From contig CAWCTF010000005.1 of NCBI GenBank assembly GCA_963798435.1, positions 186,001 through 250,000 of the forward strand: a stretch of DNA of 64,000 bases, in the 5' to 3' direction. Origin of the DNA: JALHST01 sp963798435. GTDB taxonomy: Bacteria > Bacteroidota > Bacteroidia > Flavobacteriales > Flavobacteriaceae. Numbering within the stretch: the first letter of the stretch is position 1; every line of letters starts with the position of its first letter. Below, piece after piece: positions 9,008 through 17,851 of this stretch. A model generated the notes under the pieces. The model did not search any database. It worked only from the letters and a program-made list of their open reading frames with translations, and had not been told where the DNA came from. Made by a program: the position numbers and the translations under genes.

Positions 9008-10174
9008 TTACGTTTTTACGCTTTTTGATATGCCCATGGCCAAACCCCGTAGTTCGGCAAGGCCCTTCAAACGCCCTATCGCTGTATATCCGGAATAGAA
9101 ATTTTCCGCGTTAAGATCATGTAACAATTGATGCCCGTGGTCGGGCCGCATAGGGAGTTGCACGTCGCGTTGATTTTCTACCTCCAAAACCGCTTTGACA
9201 ATGGCAAACATATCCGATGAGCCTTCTAAATGGTTATCCTCATAGAAGCTGCCATCGGCTTCACGTCGTACATTGCGCAAATGCAGAAAATGGATTCTAT
9301 CGGCAAACTTCCGAATCATTTTTGGCAGGTCATTGGCCGAATTGGCGCCCAATGATCCTGTACAGAACGTAATGCCGTTCGAAGGGCTATCAATAAAAGC
9401 GACCAAATCCTCAAGATCATCTTCCGATTTAATAATACGAGGGAGACCCATAATATCAAAAGGAGGATCATCGGGATGGATTGCCATTTTAATACCCTGT
9501 TCTTCGGCAATCGGGATGATTGCATTTAAAAAATAGGCTAGGTTGGCTTTTAAATCTTTATGCGTCATCCCTTGGTACTGTGCGATCATCTTCTTAAATA
9601 CCGGAATGGTCAAGTCATCGACGGTTCCTGGAAGGCCTTTTAATATAGCATCCTGGAGTTTATTTTTCTCGAACCCGGTCATTTTTGAAAAGCGTTCCGC
9701 CGCCCGTCGCATGATCTCTTCAGAATAGTCTTGCTGAGCGCTTTCCCTTTTCAAGAGATACCATTCAAAGATGGCCATATCTACCTTATCGAATCGTAAG
9801 GCAGTCCCCCCATGATCCAATTCCCAATGCAGCTGAGTACGGGTCCAGTCTAAAACGGGCATAAAGTTATAGCAGACATTTTTCACGCCGCTTTGCGCAA
9901 TATTCCTCAGACTTTGTTTGTAATTTTCAATACGTTGGAGGCAGTCGCCCGTTCCCAGCTTGATATTCTCATGTATCGGAATACTTTCGATAAAGGTCCA
10001 TTCCAAACCAGAAGCTTCAATTTCATTCTTTGTTTTTTTGATATCCGCCAATGGCCATATCTCACCATTTGGAATTTGGTGCAATGCCGTAACCACTCCC
10101 GATGCCCCAGCCTGTCTTATATATGACAAACGTACCGGGTCATTAGGGCCAAACCATCTGAATGTTTCCTTCAT
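9008..10174 (-). CDS. uxuA: D-mannonate dehydratase
   Basis: Dehydrates D-mannonate to 2-keto-3-deoxygluconate (EC 4.2.1.8) in hexuronate catabolism. The start at 10174 (MKETFRWFGPND) matches the usual UxuA N-terminus and leaves 13 bp after the SDR stop; the longer frame to 10219 would overlap that gene. Product 388 aa, normal length. Characteristic stretches: WFGPNDPV, GVVTALHQIP, HPDDPPF, FCTGSLGAN, and MRPDHGHQ near the C-terminus. The upstream SDR would make mannonate from fructuronate, and the symporter follows. Uronate isomerase, KDG kinase and KDPG aldolase are absent from this window and must lie elsewhere. Confidence 0.96.
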   Translation of the reverse strand: MKETFRWFGPNDPVRLSYIRQAGASGVVTALHQIPNGEIWPLADIKKTKNEIEASGLEWTFIESIPIHENIKLGTGDCLQRIENYKQSLRNIAQSGVKNVCYNFMPVLDWTRTQLHWELDHGGTALRFDKVDMAIFEWYLLKRESAQQDYSEEIMRRAAERFSKMTGFEKNKLQDAILKGLPGTVDDLTIPVFKKMIAQYQGMTHKDLKANLAYFLNAIIPIAEEQGIKMAIHPDDPPFDIMGLPRIIKSEDDLEDLVAFIDSPSNGITFCTGSLGANSANDLPKMIRKFADRIHFLHLRNVRREADGSFYEDNHLEGSSDMFAIVKAVLEVENQRDVQLPMRPDHGHQLLHDLNAENFYSGYTAIGRLKGLAELRGLAMGISKSVKT

Positions 10175-10187
10175 TTCATGCGCCAAT

Positions 10188-11003
10188 TTAGACCCCACTA
10201 AATGCACTGAAACCGCCATCGACAGGGATCACTACCCCGGTAATAAATTTTGCGGCATCACTGCATAAGAAGTGGATTACCCCATTTAATTCATCGGCTT
10301 CACCGAAGCGGCCCATGGGGGTATTGTCGATAATGGTCTGTCCTCGTTTTGTATAGGTACCATCATCATTAATTAAGAGTTTCTTATTTTGATTCCCAAT
10401 GAAAAATCCCGGGGCAATAGCATTTACCCGAACACGGTCCCCAAATTTTTTTGCCATTTCGACCGACATCCAGCGGGTAAAATTTTCCATAGCGGCCTTT
10501 GAGGCACTATACCCTGCAACGCGCGTAATTGCGCGATCAACCGCCATGGAAGAGTAATTTATGATGACGCCATTTTTCTGTTTGGCCATTTCCTTTCCAA
10601 AAATCAGGGACGGAATTACAGTTCCGTTCAAATTGAGTGCCACTACCTTGTTAAAATCGTCCATGGCCATGTCAAAAACCGTACGATCATCGGCAATGGT
10701 CGCACCGGGCAGGTTGCCACCAGCAATATTCAAAAGAATGTCAATGTGCCCATAATCTTGGAGTATACTCGTTTTTACCTGGTTTAGATCGGTTTCCGAC
10801 AAAATATTCGATTGATAGCCTTTTGCGATTCCTCCATCCCGGTCAATTTCTTCAAGTAAATCAGCAATTGTATCGATTTTTCTTGTCAATAGTGCCACTT
10901 TAACCCCACTTTTTGCCAGTGCTTTTGCCACAGTACCTGCGAGCGTTCCAGCAGCTCCAGTAATAATGGCTACCTTGCCTGCAATATTGAAATAGTCGTG
11001 CAT
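10188..11003 (-). CDS. SDR oxidoreductase, probable D-mannonate oxidoreductase (fructuronate reductase)
   Basis: Short-chain dehydrogenase of 271 aa. Seen: the cofactor motif TGAAGTLAG near residue 16, NIAGG, the catalytic Ser in INYSSMA, Tyr/Lys in YSASKAA, and a C-terminal PVDGGFSAFSGV. The SDR type of fructuronate reductase replaces the classical UxuB in many Bacteroidota; the assignment rests on resemblance and on its place directly upstream of uxuA (13 bp). First gene of the minus-strand operon that continues through uxuA, the symporter, Gfo/Idh/MocA and the sulfatase. Its promoter must lie in the 254 bp shared with the divergent cytochrome gene; no exact TAnnTTTG was found for this strand. 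Confidence 0.87.
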   Translation of the reverse strand: MHDYFNIAGKVAIITGAAGTLAGTVAKALAKSGVKVALLTRKIDTIADLLEEIDRDGGIAKGYQSNILSETDLNQVKTSILQDYGHIDILLNIAGGNLPGATIADDRTVFDMAMDDFNKVVALNLNGTVIPSLIFGKEMAKQKNGVIINYSSMAVDRAITRVAGYSASKAAMENFTRWMSVEMAKKFGDRVRVNAIAPGFFIGNQNKKLLINDDGTYTKRGQTIIDNTPMGRFGEADELNGVIHFLCSDAAKFITGVVIPVDGGFSAFSGV

Positions 11004-11257
11004 GAAAATGAAAATTGATAATAGCTAGATTACGAAATTATTAGTTCGGTCCCAAATTTTGTTAGGGCGATAACGAGATTGTCCCTATTTGTACTTTAAA
11101 AACCATGGTGTTGATTACGAACTACCACCGGATGCTCAAGATTACTTGATATAAAGATATTATCAGCTGCAAACTAATTAAATAAATGCTTAAATTATTC
11201 GCTATTAACTGGGATCGAAAAATGGGGAGCTACTATTTTTGTTTTTAGGAACTTTCA

Positions 11258-13024
11258 ATGTTACATACCATGACATTACCAACCAAGACTATTTTTATTG
11301 CTTCAGTATTGGGAATATTCATCGTTCAGGTGGCTTGCAGTCGTTTCGGGAATAAAGTAGTCCCACAAAATGCCATAGCGAATGATGACTATGTGCGTGA
11401 CGAACTGTCGGTACAGCACGGAATGGCCTTATTTAATCAGCATTGTGCCAGCTGCCATAACTTTAGCGAGGCTGAAATCGGCCCCAATCTGAGCGGAGTT
11501 ACTTCTGCCGTGGAAAAAAAATGGTTGGTAGCCTTCATCAACGACCCAGCCACCGTAATCCGAAATGGGGACGAGCGCGCTGTGGCTCTTTTTGAGAAAC
11601 ACCATCTCTATATGCCGGCATTTCCGATGATCAAGGACAAGGACCTGGAAGATCTTTTGGGATTTATCCATAAGTTTTCTGAAGGTGAAAAAAAGAGCAA
11701 AAATATACGAAAAGATGGTCTTTTGAACCCCATAGCCGAAAAGATCAAGCCTTCTGGCCTTTCTTTGATACTGCAAGAAGTTTTAACCGTGCCCCCAAGT
11801 GCATCTACAGGACCAAAGGCGCGTATTAATACTCTTGTTGCTTTAAAAACAAAGCACGGGGAGCGTCTATTCCTTGCAGATTTGCGTGGTAAATTGTATG
11901 AAATGGTCGATACTACGGTGCATCAATATCTGGATATCAAAGAAGAAGAACCAAATTTCATCGATCATCCAGGACTTGGTACAGGATTAGGTAGTTTTGC
12001 CTTTCATCCCGAATTTGAAAAGAACGGGCTATTCTATACCACGCATACAGAACCTGCCAAAACGGCCCAAGCCGATTTTTCGATAAATGATAGTATTCGC
12101 ACTACGTTGCAGTGGGTTTTGACCGAATGGAAGGCCAAAGATCCTAGCGCCGCTCAATTCGCCGGCACACGGAGGGAACTTTTACGGGTTGATATGGTGA
12201 GTGGCATCCATGGTTTTCAACAACTTACGTTTAACCCGTTAGCGCGGCCTGGTGATAATGAATACGGCCTTCTATACTTAGGTATTGGTGATGGTGGCTC
12301 CGGATTGGGGGGCTACTCGTTTTTATGCGATACTCCAGGAAAGATTTGGGGAAGTGTCATCCGAATCGATCCGGCCGGGCACAATAGCGCAAATGGGAAC
12401 TATGGGATTCCGAACGACAACCCTTATGTAAATGAAGTCGGGAACGTAGGGGAACTATGGAATCGAGGCTTTCGAAACCCACATCGTATTTCCTGGGATG
12501 AAAGTGGCTCCGGCAAGATGTTGATTTCAAATATCGGACAACACAGCGTGGAGGAAATTAATTTGGGTAAAAAAGGGGCCGATTATGGATGGCCAAAGCG
12601 CGAAGGCACGTTTTTATTCGATATAGATGCGAACGCCGAATTGGTGTACCCACTCCCACCCGATGATTCGGGATACACCTACCCCGTCATTCAATTTGAC
12701 CACGACGAAGGCAACGCGGTTTCGGGAGGTTATGTGTATGCAGGAACGAAAATCCCCGAATTAAGGGGGAAGTATATTTTTGGTGATATCCCACGTGGCA
12801 CTTTATTCTATTCGGAGGCCTCCGAACTGGTCGATGGGCACCAGGCACACATCTATTCCCTGGGTCTGGAAATAAACGGAAAAGCGACTAGTTTATCGGA
12901 AATTACCGAAAATGATCGGGTTGACTTACGTTTTGGCACCGATAGTACTGGGGAATTGTTCATTTTCACCAAGAGCAATGGGACGGTTTATAAGGTAGTC
13001 GGGGTAAAAACTGCTACCCTATAA
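11258..13024 (+). CDS. cytochrome c fused to glucose/sorbosone dehydrogenase-like domain, lipoprotein
   Basis: A 588 aa envelope protein with two parts. After a lipoprotein signal (VACS, Cys27) comes a small cytochrome c domain with one haem site CASCH (Cys63, Cys66, His67) and probable Met ligand in the MPAFPM segment near residue 125. From about residue 160 the sequence is a beta-propeller of the PQQ-dependent soluble aldose dehydrogenase (GSDH) type, with GTGLGSFAFHPEF, YLGIGDGG, RNPHRISWD and GGYVYAG. Predicted role: oxidation of a sugar in the periplasm with electron transfer to the fused haem. An AGGA at 11247-11250 supports the ATG at 11258. It diverges from the uronate operon; substrate unknown. 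Confidence 0.87.
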   Translation: MLHTMTLPTKTIFIASVLGIFIVQVACSRFGNKVVPQNAIANDDYVRDELSVQHGMALFNQHCASCHNFSEAEIGPNLSGVTSAVEKKWLVAFINDPATVIRNGDERAVALFEKHHLYMPAFPMIKDKDLEDLLGFIHKFSEGEKKSKNIRKDGLLNPIAEKIKPSGLSLILQEVLTVPPSASTGPKARINTLVALKTKHGERLFLADLRGKLYEMVDTTVHQYLDIKEEEPNFIDHPGLGTGLGSFAFHPEFEKNGLFYTTHTEPAKTAQADFSINDSIRTTLQWVLTEWKAKDPSAAQFAGTRRELLRVDMVSGIHGFQQLTFNPLARPGDNEYGLLYLGIGDGGSGLGGYSFLCDTPGKIWGSVIRIDPAGHNSANGNYGIPNDNPYVNEVGNVGELWNRGFRNPHRISWDESGSGKMLISNIGQHSVEEINLGKKGADYGWPKREGTFLFDIDANAELVYPLPPDDSGYTYPVIQFDHDEGNAVSGGYVYAGTKIPELRGKYIFGDIPRGTLFYSEASELVDGHQAHIYSLGLEINGKATSLSEITENDRVDLRFGTDSTGELFIFTKSNGTVYKVVGVKTATL

Positions 13025-13091
13025 ACTGCTTTTATAATCCAATTTAGGGCTGCACGTTCTGCTGTTTGCATTCAATTTTAGACTTTGCCAC

Positions 13092-16000
13092 TTAATAAGA
13101 AATATTGAATTCATAGGTCCCGGAAGCCAATTCCAAAACAACTTGTTGACTTTGTGACGGTAGAATTTTGATACCATTCCCATTTTTAAGCTTCCCGCTG
13201 TTTTCAGTAATATTTTTAGTACTGGGCGCCTTTAAATAAAGGGTTGCCGACGTATTCGGAGGTATGGTCGTTTTGTAGGTCCAGCCATTTTCACTTGATT
13301 GCCATGCACTTTCGATTCTTCCATACATAGCATCGTAATATCCTTTCGCCCACGTCATTTCCTTATTCGGATCAGGGGTCGGTCGCAATATAAAATGCTT
13401 AAATCCAGGTAATTGCGGATCTCTTTGGATGCCTAGCGAATAATTATACATCCATGATACAACCGAACCAAAAGAATAATGATTAAAAGAATTCATACTA
13501 TTGTTCCCGCCAAAACCATTTTCCTGGGTATAGGAATTCAGGCGTTCCCAAATCGTCGTGGCCCCATTTTTTACCGAATACAGCCATGAAGGATAACTAG
13601 TTTGCTGTAGTAGGCGATAGGCAATATCACTTCGGCCATTTTCCGAAAGTGCCAGAATAATGGAGGCCGTTCCTATAAATCCTGTCATCAAGGAATATTC
13701 GGGACGCGCTATCCCTAATTCATCTACGTTTTTACGTTCAATACTGGCGGCCAAATTGGCAACAGCGGCTGGCTTGTTCCCTGCATTGAGCACCTCAAGA
13801 TGCAAGGGAATGGCATAGGAGGCCTGTGTATCGACCAAATCGCCGGCTTTCTTTCGCATCGATTCTGGCAAGGGAGGTCCGAAACGTAGGCTTTGATGCC
13901 CTAGATGCAGTGTTTTATGTTGTACAGGTTCTAGAAAGGTGGTGTTGAAAAATGCCTTGCGTTCGTCATATTGGGTACGATAGATTGCGGCGTCCTCGAT
14001 TTTGTTTAATAGTGCGGCTGTTTTAGAGACTATATCCAAGTCATAAAGATGATAGGCTGCCCAGAAGAGCGTATCATCATTTTTGTAGCCTTCCGGACTC
14101 AACCAGTCACCCAAGGCACCTTCGTTCAAGAGTCCGGTTGCAGGGTCGATTTTCGAATTGAGATATTCTACATACCTTTTCATCGCATCGTAATTTGCAC
14201 TGAGCACATGCAGGTCCCCATATTGCTGGTATAGCTCCCATGGGATAATGATCCCGGCACTGCCCCATAAGGTACCTCCGAAACCACCGCCGACGGGGGC
14301 AACATCCGGAAATCGCCCATCTTCCCTTTGCAGGTCGCGCATCGCCAACATATGCCGTCTTAAGAATGGTTCTACTTGCGCCAAATAGGTGGAAGCCTTT
14401 GAGAATACGTTAATGTCACCGCTCCATCCCATGCGTTCATTTCTTGCAGGCGTGTCGGTTGGGATTGATAAAAAATTGCCCCGTAATGACCAGGTAATGT
14501 TTTCCCAAAGCTTGTTGACCAGTTCGTTGGAAGTGGTATAGTTTGAGGCCAGTTCCCCAATCGAACTAATTACAAGGCCTTTCACACTCTCGAGAGGCAA
14601 GGGGGCATCAAGACCCGTAATTTCCAAAAATCGGAATCCATGAAAGGTAAACCGTGGTTGAATGGTTTCAGCACCCCCTTTGCGAATATATTGGTCTTGT
14701 GCAAGGGCCGCTCGGATATTTTCAAGCATCACCATGCCCACATTTCCTTCATACTCCGATAGGTCTGGATATCTTACTTCAGCATATCGCAAAGTAATGG
14801 TATCATTTGTCATACCATTCGGCAAGAGTACTTGGGGAACACCAACCATGTTTTGGCCCATATCGTATACATACACTTTTGGGCGTACTTCTATCATATC
14901 AATGGCCGTAAGTGTCTTGACAATCGATGCATTCTTGCCGATTTGTCCGATCATTTCCAAATGATCATATTTCAACGCATCATCTTGATAGGTAGTTCCT
15001 GACAAAGGGACTTCGACAGCCGATTTCCATTGAGCGTCATCATAATCGGCCGTGTTCCAACCAGAGATGTTGACATCTTTAGAAGCATCATATACTTCGC
15101 CTTGAAAGAAACTGCCATATCGAATCGGACTTTCTGTGAAGAGCTTCCATTGACGATCATTGGAGGTTATAACCTGTTCGGAACCATCGGAATAGGATAC
15201 GATTAATTGTGTCAAAAGCGAATTGCGGTCACCAAAATAATTCCAGTTTTCACCACTGTACGTAATGTTACCGCTCCACCAGCCTTCTCCCAACCAAGCA
15301 CCGAGCGCATTTTTGCTTCCCGAATTTAAATAGTTTGTAACATCATAGGTTTGATACATATGGTGTTTATTATATTGGGTGAGACCAGGATTGAAATACG
15401 CTTCACCTACCCGGCGACCGTTCAGGTAAATCTCATAAATTCCCCGTGCCGTCACGAACAATCGTGCTTTTGAAATGTTCTTGTTTTTCAATTCAAATTG
15501 ATTTCGTAACATGGGCGTGGCGTTCCGACTGGGATCGGCCAATTTGAGCATCCCGCTTTTTCCGCCTTGGATTTGGTACCCGTTCTTTGTAATACTGATC
15601 GCCCCGGTACCTTGGTCAAGATTTGCAAAAATGCCCGAGTAGGTCGATGGATCTGACAGGTCTTCTTGGAACAATACGTTCGCGGGTTTTCGATAATTTT
15701 TTATTTTGATATCAGTGAACAAGGCCTTTTGGTTCGCACCGACCTGGAAACCAATATCCCCGACCATCGGAAAACTGATGTAATTGTTGCCCGTACCTAC
15801 GGGGTTCAGATTAAAACCTGGATTTCCACGAGGTGGAGGGGTGTTATCGTCATTAATCGATATTTTATTCTCTAGTTGATTTCGATCCAAATACACTTCA
15901 AAGAGACCGAAATTACACGCAACAAAGAAGTTATGTGAATCGTATTTATTGCGATCGTTGATCAAGGAGATGGGGATAGAAAAACTTCTATAGGGCTTTT

Positions 16001-16727
16001 CATCGGTATCATTTGGATCATACCCCTTTCGGATGACGTTCAATTTGGCAAGGCCATTTTCTGAACCGTCAACGGCTGAAATGTCAAACTCAAAGGCGAT
16101 ATACCCTTGGTCTTTTTTGTTCGCAACTCCTTGAATGTTCAAGTTTTTGTCCATTAAGCGCCTGTCATTCCCACCGAATACAAAGGCCGCTTTCGTGCTC
16201 TTTGATTTTTTATCGAGCTGTAGGGCATATTCCATTCGAAATACCGAAAGGTAATGGGAATATAAAACCATATCCCCATCTCCTCCCCCAATCCATTGAG
16301 CGTCATGCCATGCAGACATTGTAGTATTCAACAAACCGGTTTCGAACCAAGAAGAATTCTCGCTCTGATTTCCATTTTGATCCCAAACCGTAATATGAAA
16401 TGTATAGCGCATCCTTGGCTCTAATTGTTCACCTTCATAGGGGATATCAAGTGAAGAACCATCTTGTCTCTTTTTTGAATCCCAAACCATTTTACCACGC
16501 TCATTGGTTACAACGATTTGATAGGCAACTTGTGCAAGGCCTCGCTTTTTTGAAGCGTCATGCATATGCCAGCTAAAATGCGGTGTGATAATGTCTATTC
16601 CCAAGGGTTCGGTTTGGTAATCGACCTGCAGTTTTTCAATCGTAGTCTGTGAAAAGCCGCCTACAAAGTTAAAAAAGAAAGTCAGCGCCATAAATAATAG
16701 GCGAAAACGTGGGATTATGAGATGCAT
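13092..16727 (-). CDS. alpha-L-rhamnosidase, GH78 family
   Basis: Releases terminal alpha-L-rhamnose from glycans or phenolic rhamnosides. The ATG at 16727 gives a compact signal peptide ending near GGFSQ; an ATG nine codons upstream (16754) is possible. About 1211 aa, long for the family, with a Fibronectin-III-like N-terminal region (FSWHMHDASKKRG), an inserted carbohydrate-binding-like segment (about residues 140-400), then the GH78 core. Catalytic landmarks: DTPARNERMGWSGD near residue 757 (the Asp and Glu that define the clan) and the second Glu in TTIWERLNSY near residue 1059. Convergent with the cytochrome gene; 177-204 bp separate its start from the aromatic operon. With GH106 at 37.6 kb it is the second rhamnosidase family in the window. 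Confidence 0.94.
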   Translation of the reverse strand: MHLIIPRFRLLFMALTFFFNFVGGFSQTTIEKLQVDYQTEPLGIDIITPHFSWHMHDASKKRGLAQVAYQIVVTNERGKMVWDSKKRQDGSSLDIPYEGEQLEPRMRYTFHITVWDQNGNQSENSSWFETGLLNTTMSAWHDAQWIGGGDGDMVLYSHYLSVFRMEYALQLDKKSKSTKAAFVFGGNDRRLMDKNLNIQGVANKKDQGYIAFEFDISAVDGSENGLAKLNVIRKGYDPNDTDEKPYRSFSIPISLINDRNKYDSHNFFVACNFGLFEVYLDRNQLENKISINDDNTPPPRGNPGFNLNPVGTGNNYISFPMVGDIGFQVGANQKALFTDIKIKNYRKPANVLFQEDLSDPSTYSGIFANLDQGTGAISITKNGYQIQGGKSGMLKLADPSRNATPMLRNQFELKNKNISKARLFVTARGIYEIYLNGRRVGEAYFNPGLTQYNKHHMYQTYDVTNYLNSGSKNALGAWLGEGWWSGNITYSGENWNYFGDRNSLLTQLIVSYSDGSEQVITSNDRQWKLFTESPIRYGSFFQGEVYDASKDVNISGWNTADYDDAQWKSAVEVPLSGTTYQDDALKYDHLEMIGQIGKNASIVKTLTAIDMIEVRPKVYVYDMGQNMVGVPQVLLPNGMTNDTITLRYAEVRYPDLSEYEGNVGMVMLENIRAALAQDQYIRKGGAETIQPRFTFHGFRFLEITGLDAPLPLESVKGLVISSIGELASNYTTSNELVNKLWENITWSLRGNFLSIPTDTPARNERMGWSGDINVFSKASTYLAQVEPFLRRHMLAMRDLQREDGRFPDVAPVGGGFGGTLWGSAGIIIPWELYQQYGDLHVLSANYDAMKRYVEYLNSKIDPATGLLNEGALGDWLSPEGYKNDDTLFWAAYHLYDLDIVSKTAALLNKIEDAAIYRTQYDERKAFFNTTFLEPVQHKTLHLGHQSLRFGPPLPESMRKKAGDLVDTQASYAIPLHLEVLNAGNKPAAVANLAASIERKNVDELGIARPEYSLMTGFIGTASIILALSENGRSDIAYRLLQQTSYPSWLYSVKNGATTIWERLNSYTQENGFGGNNSMNSFNHYSFGSVVSWMYNYSLGIQRDPQLPGFKHFILRPTPDPNKEMTWAKGYYDAMYGRIESAWQSSENGWTYKTTIPPNTSATLYLKAPSTKNITENSGKLKNGNGIKILPSQSQQVVLELASGTYEFNISY

Positions 16728-16905
16728 AGGATTCGTTTTATAGTAATCAGCCATCTGTTTTGTATGGGGTTAAATTAACGACTTCAATCTGTGCAACTGT
16801 TCCGCACTGTTAGGGATGCGAATCGGGACCCTGAGCATTCCTTATAGATAAAACCGAAGGGCCAATTCAATACATGGGTTTGGCAGCATGGCCTGCCTGT
16901 TAGCG

Positions 16906-16917
16906 ACTTCTAGAAGT
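16906..16917. promoter_or_regulatory. 12-bp perfect palindrome between the aromatic operon and the GH78 gene
   Basis: ACTTCTAGAAGT is self-complementary and sits inside a second inverted repeat, CCTGCCTG (16892-16899) and CAGGCAGG (16933-16940), whose right arm covers the amidohydrolase stop codon. It could be the operon terminator, an operator for GH78, or both. No T tract follows. Confidence 0.35.
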
Positions 16918-16931
16918 GGCCCTGTTATAAA

Positions 16932-17810
16932 TCAGGCAGGTTTATCAAGTAGGCCTAACATGCTACAGGCATTTTCCTTTAATATCAATGGCTTGACTTC
17001 CTCTTTAAACCCCGCAACTTCAAAATCCTTCATCCAACGTTCTGGGGTGATTAAGGGAAAATCGGTTCCGAATAGCATTCGGTCTTTAAGTAAGGTGTTG
17101 GCATATTGAACCAACTGTGGTGGAAAATACTTGGGACTCCAACCGCTAAGATCAATATAGACATTGGGTTTGTGCATTGCAACACTTAATGCCTCATCCT
17201 GCCAAGGCCAGCTGGGATGTGCGATAATGATCGGACTATCTGGAAAATCGATTGCGACATCATCTAAATGTATCGGGTTCGAATAGGCAAGGCGCAACCC
17301 ACCACCTCCACGAACACCACTGCCAAAACCAGAATGCCCGGAATGAAAAAGCATCGGCAGTTTATACGATGCGATGACTTCATATAGGTGATAGGCCATT
17401 TTATCGTTGGGGTAAAATCCTTGCACGGTCGGATGGAACTTAAATCCCTTGACCCCATAATTTTCAATTAGGTCCCTTGCCTCCCTAGCGCCCATTCTTC
17501 CTTTATGTGGGTCAATACTCGCAAAGGCTATCATGATGTCGTCATTCTTCAACGCACATTCTGCAACCTCGGTATTGGGAATTCTTTTTTTGCCCACCTC
17601 AAATTCCGAATCGACGGTAAACATCACCAGAGCAATATTCTGGTCTCTATAATAGTCGGCCGTTTCCTGCATGGTGGGCCGTTTGTCGCTTTTAAAGTAT
17701 TTGGCAAAGGCGGTATCGAATTCCGATCTAAAATCATCGTGCGGCTGTGAGCACGATACTTCAGCATGGGTGTGTACATCAATGGCCTTTATTTTGCGAA
17801 TGTCGATCAT
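16932..17810 (-). CDS. amidohydrolase-family hydrolase, candidate 4-hydroxyphenyl-beta-ketoacyl-CoA hydrolase
   Basis: A 292 aa TIM-barrel metal-dependent hydrolase of the amidohydrolase-2 type. Metal ligands are visible: DVHTH (His13, His15), KFHP, the LFHSGHSG His, IIAHPSWPW, and the late Asp in LFGTDFPL. Relatives include decarboxylases and ring-fission hydrolases of aromatic pathways. In hydroxycinnamate beta-oxidation clusters such as the Rhodococcus cou genes, a protein of this superfamily is proposed to cleave the aryl beta-ketoacyl-CoA to the aromatic acid and acetyl-CoA (known from memory, not checked). Last gene of a contiguous minus-strand set that also has a CoA ligase, hydratase and dehydrogenase, which favours that role. 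The alternative is another aromatic decarboxylase or hydrolase. Confidence 0.7.
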   Translation of the reverse strand: MIDIRKIKAIDVHTHAEVSCSQPHDDFRSEFDTAFAKYFKSDKRPTMQETADYYRDQNIALVMFTVDSEFEVGKKRIPNTEVAECALKNDDIMIAFASIDPHKGRMGAREARDLIENYGVKGFKFHPTVQGFYPNDKMAYHLYEVIASYKLPMLFHSGHSGFGSGVRGGGGLRLAYSNPIHLDDVAIDFPDSPIIIAHPSWPWQDEALSVAMHKPNVYIDLSGWSPKYFPPQLVQYANTLLKDRMLFGTDFPLITPERWMKDFEVAGFKEEVKPLILKENACSMLGLLDKPA

Positions 17811-17851
17811 TTATAAATTCGGTTTATCTAACATTATAAACAACTAAAAAA

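Noticed and set aside
11234..11241. TATTTTTG, an exact -7 consensus, before the cytochrome/dehydrogenase gene
   Set aside because: It would place the transcript start inside the AGGA ribosome site about 10 nt before the ATG, and no -33 element is seen.
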